Positions 1 through 7,308 of a DNA stretch of 14,663 nt are shown piece after piece. Source of the DNA: Clostridiales bacterium (GTDB taxonomy: Bacteria > Bacillota > Clostridia > Christensenellales > Christensenellaceae); contig DOMW01000038.1 of assembly GCA_003510345.1 (NCBI GenBank), positions 1 through 14,663 of the forward strand, in the 5' to 3' direction. The notes under the pieces were generated by a model. It saw only the letters and a program-made list of their open reading frames with translations. It was not told the origin of the DNA and made no database searches. The position numbers and the translations under genes were made by a program. Positions within the stretch are counted from its first letter, which is position 1. Each line of letters starts with the position of its first letter.

Positions 1-213
1 TTGCTGTGGGCGCCCGCTGTGGTCATTCTATTGGCGACGGCATGGACGTGGGCGGCGGCGACCGCGCCCGGGCCGCGCCGGGAACAGGTGTGCCCCTATT
101 GCGGCGCAAGCGTATCGCCGGGTGTCACCTGCCCCTGCGGGCGGTCGATGGGCTCGTGGGGCTACAACACCCCCAGGGCGGCGGATGATTTTCCAAAATC
201 GGCGATCAAGTAA
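1..213 (+). CDS. C-terminal part of a membrane-anchored zinc-ribbon protein (partial)
   Basis: The reading frame is open from the first base and ends with TAA at 211-213. A hydrophobic stretch of about 20 residues at the start looks like a membrane segment. It is followed by a short basic linker and a CPYCG...CPCG arrangement (C31, C34, C44, C46 counted from the window edge), a zinc-ribbon-like pattern. No ribosome binding site can be seen and the TTG at base 1 is probably internal, so the gene most likely begins outside the window. It lies 23 bases before the next gene and may be co-transcribed with it. Its function is unknown. The zinc-ribbon reading rests on cysteine spacing only. Confidence 0.5.
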   Translation: MLWAPAVVILLATAWTWAAATAPGPRREQVCPYCGASVSPGVTCPCGRSMGSWGYNTPRAADDFPKSAIK

Positions 214-236
214 CGACTGATGAATGGTGTGTGATT

Positions 237-2816
237 ATGACATTTATTTTGGATGAAAACACAAACCCGTGGGACTTATCACTTGGCTGTGAATGCTACG
301 CGATGGGCTATGACGGGTATTACTACCTCGCTGTTTTGCATGAGATGAACGAGTTTTACGCTAAGGTCACGTTTGACGCCAACCGCGGCCTCAAAAGAAC
401 CGACGCCCCCTCGGGCAACACCGAGTGGGTGCCGCTGAATGATATTTGTAATGTGAGCTGGGGGATCAGAAATCTTCGGATGGAGTACTGCGGGCGCATA
501 TTGAAGATGTACGAGGCGTGTACATTTGGCGGGCAGCTTCCGGACGGCAGGCTGCTTGTGTATGAGGGCGGCGACACCGGCCTTGATAAAAAAACGACGT
601 ATGATTGCCTGCGGCTTGCCTGCCCGCCCGACCCATTCTACCCATATGCGGCGCAAGTTATCGCGGCGGTGACAGGCAGAAAAGCTTTGGATAAAGAGAC
701 ATTGCGGGCGCGGCTCATCGCGCGGCTGGACAGCGCCTTCGGCATTGCGGCAGGCGGGGAATATGAGTTGTTTGGCAGGACAATACGGATTTCAACCATG
801 CCCGCGCGCAAGAAATTTCTGGACGACCTTTATGATAAGTATTATCCGTTCGTGGAAAAATACCTCGAAAGGATTGCCTGGCCCGCCACATTAGAGAATA
901 TCCAGGACAATTTTGAATCCAATGTCGTATCCATTATCGGGCCGCTTCGCTTGGAGTGCCTTGACCTGATGGCAGGCGCGGGCATATCCATGACCCCGGC
1001 GAAATTTAATTGCTTTTATGACCTGAAAATTGACCACACAAACATAAACGAAGTGGTGCGGCAATACAATGAGGTTATGGCGAAGAAGAATGCGCAAATA
1101 CGGGCGCACAACCGCGAGGTAAATTCTGATTTTTGGAGGAGCTATCACGGAACGTCGGCAGACCTGATCAATCCGAATTCCGTGGTGGATAAAAACGCCA
1201 GAGCCAGTATCGCAAACGACGTCCTGTCTACGCTCGACCTTGCGATTTATACAGACTTTAGCAAGGCGGTGAACGATTACGTCGGGGAAAAATATTTTGA
1301 CGTAACGGCTTCGCAGGGCGAGACAGACGCGCTTTGGGAGGAACTGAACGCGCTGGATGGCGAGCAGATGGCTGGCCCCGCTGGGCTGGAACTGCTGCTG
1401 CGCATTTTAACAATCAACCCGTTCGACAAAACCGCGTGCCGGTATATACTGGTCAACCATTGTTACCCCGGCTGCGGGTTTACAGAGTTTATGGATCAGC
1501 GGTTCCCGGGCCAAAACCTGGCCGGGCAAATAAAATGGGATCTGCTGAAGGAGTGGATACTCGATCAGCCGCTGCACTCGCGGGCGGAAGTGGTTTCATT
1601 CATGGAGGAGTTGGACGGCTATTTTGAAGATATGGAAGTCCCCGACGAAGACGCGCTGCCCGCTTGTACGCTGGTAGACCTTATAAGCAGCGCCTATGCG
1701 TTGCATGACGTGGCAAACAGCCTGCTCTTGACCCGTTATGACGACGGGCGGATGCCGCACACGGATAACGAAGGATACCCCGATCTTTTGCGGGCGGTGA
1801 CGGACGTAATGCGTACGCTGAACGAGGAAGAATGTGCCGCCCCCGGTCGGCCATACAACGAAGCCCTGCTTTCGGTATGCCAGCCGCTGCTTGCGCTGAT
1901 AGAGGAAGATTCCCGCACGGTGCAGGGCAGGCTGTTTGAAACCGCCGAAGAAGCAGGACGTGTATTAGACGAAGTATCTGCTGTGCTGGCGGCTTTTTAT
2001 CATATGGACTTTTCCTCGCCGTCCGGTGTGGAGGAAATAGACCGGCTGGCAGACGGGCATCCACATCGGGATTTGCTGCTGCCCCTAAAAAAGAAAGCGA
2101 GGCGCGCCGCGGAGCTGACGTGCCTCACCGGCGAGTTTATGGCTGAGGTATCCGGGCGGACGTATGAAACACGGCAGCAGCTTTTGTATGATTTAATGCG
2201 CGGCGGCATTTTGAGCTTTGAACGGCAGCTACTATGGATGCAGCCGGACCGGCTGGCCGAATGGGATGAAAAACAGATGGCGGAGGCGCTCGTTGTATTT
2301 GGCGAGGAATTTTCCAATATGTATGACGCGAGCGCGCGGTATTACGCCGTTATGGAAAAAGCGTGGATTTATCAGAATTATTTGAACGAAAAGAACAATA
2401 CGCAGGCGGGATTTTTCAAGAAGATCGGCACGGCTGTATCCGGCATTTCCAAAAAGAAATATGAAGCGGAATACATGCTGGCGACGGATAACGGCACCCG
2501 GCCGCTCGCGCCGGTAGGGCCGGACGAACCGGCGGCGGCTGATTCGTGTTGGAAATACCGGGGGGAAGAAATGGATCGGTTGTATGAGGCCTGCTGCGCG
2601 AAATATGACCCCGCCGCTTTTGAGGGGCACAAGCGAATGTCGGCCATAAAGGATACCTTGCGATCGATCCTCAGCCCAAATGGTATGGGGGAAATGAAGG
2701 CGGCGGTCATAAACGGCGACTGGGCCGTGCGCGCCCCGGCGTCTTTGGCACAGGGCGGCGAGGCGGGTGGGCTTAAGTGGGATGAAATAACCGAGGAATA
2801 TGCCGCGCTGGAATAG
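237..2816 (+). CDS. Large soluble protein of unknown function (859 aa)
   Basis: A long open frame with gene-like codon use. ATG 237 was chosen; GTG 231 in the same frame would add two residues. Neither has a clear ribosome binding site. I recognise no family. There is no signal peptide or membrane segment. The N-terminal third is rich in aromatic residues and cysteine (C20, C22 and others, counting from GTG 231). A middle part (about residues 200-350) looks helical. The C-terminal half is acidic and helical, and could be a repeat-type scaffold. The last 100 residues include a lysine-rich patch (FFKKIG...SKKK). It follows a zinc-ribbon protein and is closed by a terminator-like hairpin at about 2953-2985, so it is probably a transcription unit separate from the export operon. 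Any functional link to that operon is unproven. Confidence 0.75.
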   Translation: MTFILDENTNPWDLSLGCECYAMGYDGYYYLAVLHEMNEFYAKVTFDANRGLKRTDAPSGNTEWVPLNDICNVSWGIRNLRMEYCGRILKMYEACTFGGQLPDGRLLVYEGGDTGLDKKTTYDCLRLACPPDPFYPYAAQVIAAVTGRKALDKETLRARLIARLDSAFGIAAGGEYELFGRTIRISTMPARKKFLDDLYDKYYPFVEKYLERIAWPATLENIQDNFESNVVSIIGPLRLECLDLMAGAGISMTPAKFNCFYDLKIDHTNINEVVRQYNEVMAKKNAQIRAHNREVNSDFWRSYHGTSADLINPNSVVDKNARASIANDVLSTLDLAIYTDFSKAVNDYVGEKYFDVTASQGETDALWEELNALDGEQMAGPAGLELLLRILTINPFDKTACRYILVNHCYPGCGFTEFMDQRFPGQNLAGQIKWDLLKEWILDQPLHSRAEVVSFMEELDGYFEDMEVPDEDALPACTLVDLISSAYALHDVANSLLLTRYDDGRMPHTDNEGYPDLLRAVTDVMRTLNEEECAAPGRPYNEALLSVCQPLLALIEEDSRTVQGRLFETAEEAGRVLDEVSAVLAAFYHMDFSSPSGVEEIDRLADGHPHRDLLLPLKKKARRAAELTCLTGEFMAEVSGRTYETRQQLLYDLMRGGILSFERQLLWMQPDRLAEWDEKQMAEALVVFGEEFSNMYDASARYYAVMEKAWIYQNYLNEKNNTQAGFFKKIGTAVSGISKKKYEAEYMLATDNGTRPLAPVGPDEPAAADSCWKYRGEEMDRLYEACCAKYDPAAFEGHKRMSAIKDTLRSILSPNGMGEMKAAVINGDWAVRAPASLAQGGEAGGLKWDEITEEYAALE

Positions 2817-2952
2817 TTTTGTATGAAGTAGGTCAAAGAGGCGGATAGAAAACGCTTTATTGTACATTCGGATCGTGTACTTGGCGAAATATGTCTGGGA
2901 GAAAACTAAATCCTGACGCCCCCGCTGTATGAGGGGAGCGGTTGCGTTGTGC

Positions 2953-2985
2953 AAGGAGCCTGTTTTTAGACAGGTTCTTTTGTTT
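2953..2985 (+). terminator. Probable rho-independent terminator after the 859-aa gene
   Basis: GAGCCTGT (2956-2963) pairs with ACAGGTTC (2970-2977) with one G-U pair across a six-base loop. Three further pairs (2953-2955 with 2978-2980) extend the stem into the T-rich tract TTCTTTTGTTT. It is about 140 bases after the stop at 2816. Confidence 0.6.
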
Positions 2986-3056
2986 ACTTTCACTTTTCCC
3001 TGCTCCGATCAAATCTGTGCAAAAACCCATCAAATTTACGCACTCCCATTTGGGAG

Positions 3057-3155
3057 ATGGGCTTCCATGTTAACATAATCAAAAAAGGTGTAGCAACCAC
3101 AGTGGGATTCACGAAGAGCACCGATGAATTTGTAGCGTGGCTGGGAGACAATTGA
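3057..3155 (+). pseudogene. Short coding remnant or small ORF (32 aa)
   Basis: The frame from ATG 3057 to TGA 3153-3155 reads like real protein (MGFHVNIIKKGVATTVGF..., ending ...AWLGDN). The same frame stays open upstream to at least about 2990. There is no clear ribosome binding site. The best guess is the surviving 3' end of a lost gene in a region that also holds a repeat and a 5'-truncated gene. The family is not recognised. A chance ORF cannot be excluded. Confidence 0.25.
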
Positions 3156-3196
3156 CAGATGATAATTGATACTAGAGTTTCTCTAACAACTTTCCT

Positions 3197-3257
3197 GTCA
3201 TTGCGAGCTTGACCCGCAATTTTAGCGTTCCAGATCCCGGATCAAGTCCGGGATGAC
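3197..3257. repeat. Palindromic dispersed-type repeat (GTCAT...ATGAC ends)
   Basis: The segment starts GTCATTGCGAG and ends CCGGGATGAC, so its termini GTCAT/ATGAC are inverted repeats. Inside is a perfect 8-bp hairpin, ATCCCGGA (3234-3241) and TCCGGGAT (3247-3254), with loop TCAAG. Elements reading TCATCCCGGACTTGATCCGG, and GTCATTGCGAG-type elements, are familiar intergenic repeats in several bacterial groups. I see one copy here, so its multi-copy nature is inferred. Its right end lies next to the truncated start of the phosphatase gene. Confidence 0.55.
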
Positions 3258-3289
3258 GGTAAGAGGACGACGCGTTCTATCGGGGACTT

Positions 3290-4909
3290 ATGCAGAACCT
3301 GACGCAATCCCGCGAGGTGGATTTTCGGGATGTGTATGTCGGCTTTGCCGATAGGCGGCTGCCCATCACCGGCCTGGAAACGGTGTTTCCCGCGGATTAT
3401 GACGCGCGGTTAAGGCCATGGTTTACCGAGGCCGTCAAAGACCCGAACCGGGCATATATTTTTGAGCCGTATTTCGACCCCGTCTTGAGCGAGATGACAT
3501 TTACGATATCGCGCGCAATCGCAGGCGATACGGGCGACATATGGGGCGTCTATGCGATGGATATCACGACGCAGCAGCTCAACGACTATCTGATTGCGGC
3601 AAACGATACCGGGGACGGGAGCTATTACTTTGTTATGGGCGCGGACGGCAATCTGTTTTCGCACCCGAACCCCGCGCTTGCGCCCCAGCCGGACGGTACC
3701 ATCGTCAACATGGCCACCTATGACAATGGCAGCAGCGAGGCGCTGTATAGATATATCGTTTCGGAGAACCATGGCGAAGCGATGGTATTCCGCAACGCGG
3801 GTGGCACGGCGAGCTATTACTACACCGCGTCCCAGGCGGAGATATCGGGCTGGTATATCGTGGGGGCGGTGCCGGTGCAAAGTGTAATGACGCCTGTTTA
3901 TACGACACTGGCGATCCTCATCTCCCTGTTTATCGCCACGGCCGCCGCCGTCATACTCGTGCTGCGCCGCGGCATAGGCAAGCGCGTTGTGCAGCCGGTG
4001 ATTGAGATCCAGGGCGCGACAGCGCGTATCGCGGACGGCGATTTCGATTATACGATCGACTCACAAATGCCGGGCGAACTGGGCGCGCTGTCCTACGCCA
4101 TCAACGCGATGGCGGGCGAGCTTAAAAGGTATATCGCCAACCTGACCGCCGTGACCGCGGAAAAAGAGCGCATCGGCGCGGAGCTGAATGTTGCCACGCA
4201 GATACAAGCCGATATGCTGCCGAGCATCTTCCCGGCGTTTCCGGGGCGGCCGGAGTTTGACATCTACGCCAGTATGCAGCCTGCCAAAGAGGTGGGCGGC
4301 GATTTCTATGATTTCTTTCTGATAGACGACAACACGCTGGCAATCGTTATGGCGGACGTATCCGGCAAGGGCGTGCCAGCCGCGCTGTTTATGGTCATCA
4401 CCAAGACACTGATACAGAACACGGCGCTTTCAGGCAAAAGCCCGGAAGTGGTGTTCGGCATCGTGAACAAAATGCTGTGCGATCACAACGACGCGGGCAT
4501 GTTCGTCACGGCAATACTCGGGTATCTTGATATCCCATCGGGCAGGTTCACGTTCGTAAACGCGGGCCACAACCCACCGCTGCTGCGCAAAAACGGTGTG
4601 TTTGACTGGCTGAAAAGCAAGGTCGGCTTCGTGCTGGCGGGCGATGAAGACACGTTCTATCGGCAGCAGGAGATAACAATCAAACCCGGCGACGAGTTGT
4701 TCCTGTACACCGACGGCGTGACCGAGGCGGTGAACAGCGCGGAAGAACTGTTCGGCGACCCACGCTTGCTGGAAGCGGCGAACGCAAACCCCGATAAGCC
4801 GTTAAAAGAATTTACGGAAGCGATTAAACACGAGATAGATAAATTCGCGGATGGCGCCGAGCAGGCGGATGATATCACGATGCTGGCGCTTAGAATCAAT
4901 GGACAATAG
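3290..4909 (+). CDS. SpoIIE-type serine phosphatase with Cache sensor and HAMP, lacking its N-terminus
   Basis: In order: a Cache-like extracytoplasmic sensor (about 1-195, with the YDARLRPWF motif at 38-46), a membrane helix (about 204-225), a HAMP linker (about 226-284), a short coiled coil, and a PP2C/SpoIIE phosphatase domain (about 300-539). The phosphatase domain has EVGGDFYD (metal-binding D338), ADVSGKG (D356) and the terminal DDIT pair (D527, D528). Such proteins usually dephosphorylate anti-sigma antagonist proteins in response to an outside signal. The first membrane helix and the front of the sensor domain are missing. The frame is open upstream of ATG 3290 (EDDAFYRGL) back to a TAA at 3260, right at the repeat edge, so the gene looks 5'-truncated. 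GGGG at 3282-3285 is a poor ribosome site. No STAS or anti-sigma partner is in the window. It lies 43 bp before the export genes. Confidence 0.85.
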   Translation: MQNLTQSREVDFRDVYVGFADRRLPITGLETVFPADYDARLRPWFTEAVKDPNRAYIFEPYFDPVLSEMTFTISRAIAGDTGDIWGVYAMDITTQQLNDYLIAANDTGDGSYYFVMGADGNLFSHPNPALAPQPDGTIVNMATYDNGSSEALYRYIVSENHGEAMVFRNAGGTASYYYTASQAEISGWYIVGAVPVQSVMTPVYTTLAILISLFIATAAAVILVLRRGIGKRVVQPVIEIQGATARIADGDFDYTIDSQMPGELGALSYAINAMAGELKRYIANLTAVTAEKERIGAELNVATQIQADMLPSIFPAFPGRPEFDIYASMQPAKEVGGDFYDFFLIDDNTLAIVMADVSGKGVPAALFMVITKTLIQNTALSGKSPEVVFGIVNKMLCDHNDAGMFVTAILGYLDIPSGRFTFVNAGHNPPLLRKNGVFDWLKSKVGFVLAGDEDTFYRQQEITIKPGDELFLYTDGVTEAVNSAEELFGDPRLLEAANANPDKPLKEFTEAIKHEIDKFADGAEQADDITMLALRINGQ

Positions 4910-4913
4910 ACGG

Positions 4914-4927
4914 TTGTCAATTGACAA
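4914..4927. promoter_or_regulatory. Perfect 14-bp palindrome upstream of the export operon
   Basis: TTGTCAA/TTGACAA is an exact palindrome in the 43-bp gap between the phosphatase gene and the 66-aa gene. It could bind a dimeric regulator. It also contains a TTGACA -35-like hexamer, but no convincing -10 follows. A related string, ACAATTGACAG, occurs near 3148-3158, so it may instead belong to a repeat family. Confidence 0.3.
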
Positions 4928-4952
4928 TTATTTTATGGAAGGGGTATTCGAT

Positions 4953-5153
4953 ATGAAAACAAATCTGTTCCGAAAAGAAGCGGTGGAGAAGATCACCAGC
5001 CCGGAGGACATGAACACATATGTGAAGGTGCTTTCGCCGCGCGTGTGGCTGATCCTGGTGGGCATTGGCGCGGCTGTCGTGGGGCTGGCTGTTTTTGCCG
5101 CGTCCACCGGCTATCCCGTGTGGGATCTGTTCTTCGGCAATACGGGGGGCTGA
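4953..5153 (+). CDS. Miniature NHLM-type HlyD-like secretion protein: cytoplasmic tail plus one membrane helix (66 aa)
   Basis: ATG 4953 follows GGAAGGGG (4937-4944) with a spacer of eight bases. Starts further upstream in the same frame lie inside the phosphatase gene and were not used. The N-terminus (LFRKEAVEKITSPEDMN..., then LSPR) matches my recollection of the start of NHLM bacteriocin-system HlyD proteins, which read close to FRKxALExLSSPEQLDxLxxVxSPRGW. One membrane helix follows (about 31-52), then about 14 residues and a stop. The coiled-coil and beta-barrel adaptor parts of HlyD are absent. The stop lies four bases before the next ATG, so the gene is compact and not visibly decayed. 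Likely role: an anchor or accessory subunit of the ABC pair. In a cell without an outer membrane the periplasmic part would not be needed; that is inference. Confidence 0.7.
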   Translation: MKTNLFRKEAVEKITSPEDMNTYVKVLSPRVWLILVGIGAAVVGLAVFAASTGYPVWDLFFGNTGG

Positions 5154-5157
5154 CGGT

Positions 5158-7296
5158 ATGGCGAAAAAAGTGCCTGTAGTGTTGCAGCTTGAAATGGTGG
5201 AGTGCGGCGCGGCCTCGCTCGCTATGGTGATGGCGTACTACAAAAAGTGGGTACCTCTCGAGCGCCTGCGGGTGGACTGCGGCGTATCGCGCGACGGCAG
5301 CTCGGCAAAAGCCATCTTAAAGGTGGCGCGGATGTACGGGTTTGACGCGCAGGGCTTTAAGGTGGAGCCGGATAAGCTGCACGCCCTCCCCATGCCCTGC
5401 ATCATCCACTGGAACATGAACCATTTTGTGGTGCTGACCAAGCTCACAAACAAGTTGGCGTATATCAATGACCCCGCGCGCGGCGAGGTGAAGGTGCCGA
5501 TCGAGCAGTTTGGCCAATCGTTCACCGGCGTTACCATCGCCATCACGCCGGGCGAGAATTTCGCGCCCGGCGGCAAGCCGGTCAGTGTGTGGCCGTTCGC
5601 CAAAGAACGGCTCAAGGGAAGCGCCCCGGTGATCGCCTTTATCGTCATCGTCAGCGCGCTCACCTCGATTATCGCCATCATAGAGACATTCTTTAACAGG
5701 GTATTCATAGATGATTTTCTCTCGGTACAGACGCCCGCGTGGCCGGTGTACGTGTTCATCGGGCTGTTTTTAGGCTTTGAGCTGCTCACCATACTCTTGA
5801 AAGCCATCGAGACGCGCACGACGCTGAAGATCACCGCGAAGTTTGCCGTGGTTTCGAGCGGCATGTTCATGTGGCACGCCCTGCGGCTGCCTATGGAGTT
5901 TTTTTCCTCGCGCAACGCCGGGGATATCGCTTCCCGGCAGGACGAGAACGACGGCATCTCGTTCACGCTGATACAGCTTTTCGCGCCGCTGTTTATCGAC
6001 GCGCTGATGGTGGTGTTCTACCTGTTCATCGTGCTGCGATACAGCGTGCTGCTGACGGTCATAGGCTGTGTATCGCTGGTCATCAACTATATCGTGAACT
6101 GGGTCATTACCAATAAGAATGTGGATATTTCCCGCGTTTCCACGCGTGACGCGGGCAAGCTTTCTTCCATGACCGTGGCGGGCGTGGAGATGATCGAAAC
6201 AATCAAGTCCGCCGGCGCGGAGGACGGCTTCTTTGAAAAATGGTCGGGGCTGCACGCTTCGGTGAACGACTCTAAAGTGAAGAGCGCCAAGCTGGATATG
6301 TCGGCGGGGATCATCCCGCAGATCGTCAGCGAGACGATGAACATCGTAGTCATGCTGATCGGCGCGTATTTAATCATACAGGGCAATATGACCATCGGCA
6401 TATTCTTCGCGTTCCAGGGTTTTTTAGCGTCATTTCTCTCGCCCTTCCAGAAGATCATCAGCGCGCGGCTGCAAATGCAGCAGACAAGGGTCTCGATGGA
6501 GCGGGTGCAGGACGTATTCAACTACAAGACGGACGTAGAATACCAAGAATTCAACATGGACGAGAGCTTCTACAAGCTTTCGGGCAAGCTGGAGATAAAG
6601 GACCTGACATTCGGCTACAACACGCTGGCCGACCCGCTGCTCGATCATTTCAACATGACGATTGAGCCGGGAGGTAGCGTGGCACTGGTGGGGGCTTCGG
6701 GCTGTGGGAAATCCACAATCGCGAAGCTCATAAGTAACCTCTACAAGCCGTGGAGCGGCGAGATATTGTTCGACGGCAAGCCCGGCAATGAGATTCCCCG
6801 CGAGATATTCACCAGCTCGGTTTCGGTGGTCGACCAGGATATCCTACTCTTTCAGGACACCATCGGCAACAACATCAAAATGTGGGATAAATCCATCGAG
6901 GATTTCGAGGTCATACTCGCCGCGCGCGACGCGCAGATACACCCCGCCATCATCGACCGCGACGGCGGCTACGCGGCGGACGTGCTGGAGGGCGGCAAAA
7001 ACTTCTCGGGCGGCGAGCGGCAAAGGCTGGAGATTGCCGGGGCGCTGGCGGGCGACCCGACCATCGCCATACTGGACGAAGCCACGAGCGCGCTGGACGC
7101 CAAGACGGAATATGACGTGATCGAGGCCATCAGAAACAGGGGGATCACGACGGTTATCGTCGCGCACAGGCTGTCCACGATACGCGACTGCAATGAGATC
7201 ATCGTGCTGGACAAGGGCAAGGTGGTGCAGCGCGGCACGCACGACGAACTTTACGCGCAGGAAGGAAAATACAGGGAACTGGTTTCGATGAATTAG
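5158..7296 (+). CDS. C39 peptidase-ABC exporter, NHLM/NHLP type (712 aa)
   Basis: This protein cuts double-glycine leaders and exports the cores. ATG 5158 follows GGGGGG (5144-5149) and gives a start right at the C39 domain; the longer frame back to 5065 overlaps the previous gene. The C39 peptidase fills about residues 1-135, with Q10, catalytic C16 (VECGAAS), H89 (NHFVVL) and D105 (INDP), so it looks active. The membrane domain spans about 160-440. The nucleotide-binding domain has Walker A GASGCGKS (512-519), signature SGGERQR (from 617), Walker B ILDE (D640, E641) and the H-loop H670. Length and layout fit the first ABC protein of NHLM-type peptide systems. It is co-transcribed with the second ABC gene 12 bases downstream. 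The precursors with GG leaders at 11101-12644 are its obvious substrates. Confidence 0.93.
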   Translation: MAKKVPVVLQLEMVECGAASLAMVMAYYKKWVPLERLRVDCGVSRDGSSAKAILKVARMYGFDAQGFKVEPDKLHALPMPCIIHWNMNHFVVLTKLTNKLAYINDPARGEVKVPIEQFGQSFTGVTIAITPGENFAPGGKPVSVWPFAKERLKGSAPVIAFIVIVSALTSIIAIIETFFNRVFIDDFLSVQTPAWPVYVFIGLFLGFELLTILLKAIETRTTLKITAKFAVVSSGMFMWHALRLPMEFFSSRNAGDIASRQDENDGISFTLIQLFAPLFIDALMVVFYLFIVLRYSVLLTVIGCVSLVINYIVNWVITNKNVDISRVSTRDAGKLSSMTVAGVEMIETIKSAGAEDGFFEKWSGLHASVNDSKVKSAKLDMSAGIIPQIVSETMNIVVMLIGAYLIIQGNMTIGIFFAFQGFLASFLSPFQKIISARLQMQQTRVSMERVQDVFNYKTDVEYQEFNMDESFYKLSGKLEIKDLTFGYNTLADPLLDHFNMTIEPGGSVALVGASGCGKSTIAKLISNLYKPWSGEILFDGKPGNEIPREIFTSSVSVVDQDILLFQDTIGNNIKMWDKSIEDFEVILAARDAQIHPAIIDRDGGYAADVLEGGKNFSGGERQRLEIAGALAGDPTIAILDEATSALDAKTEYDVIEAIRNRGITTVIVAHRLSTIRDCNEIIVLDKGKVVQRGTHDELYAQEGKYRELVSMN

Positions 7297-7308
7297 GGGT
7301 GAAATTGA

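Noticed and set aside
2232..2993. 253-codon reverse-strand open frame
   Set aside because: It lies mostly opposite the 859-aa gene, and its translation is rich in R, H and F without domain features, as expected for an antisense shadow in GC-rich DNA.
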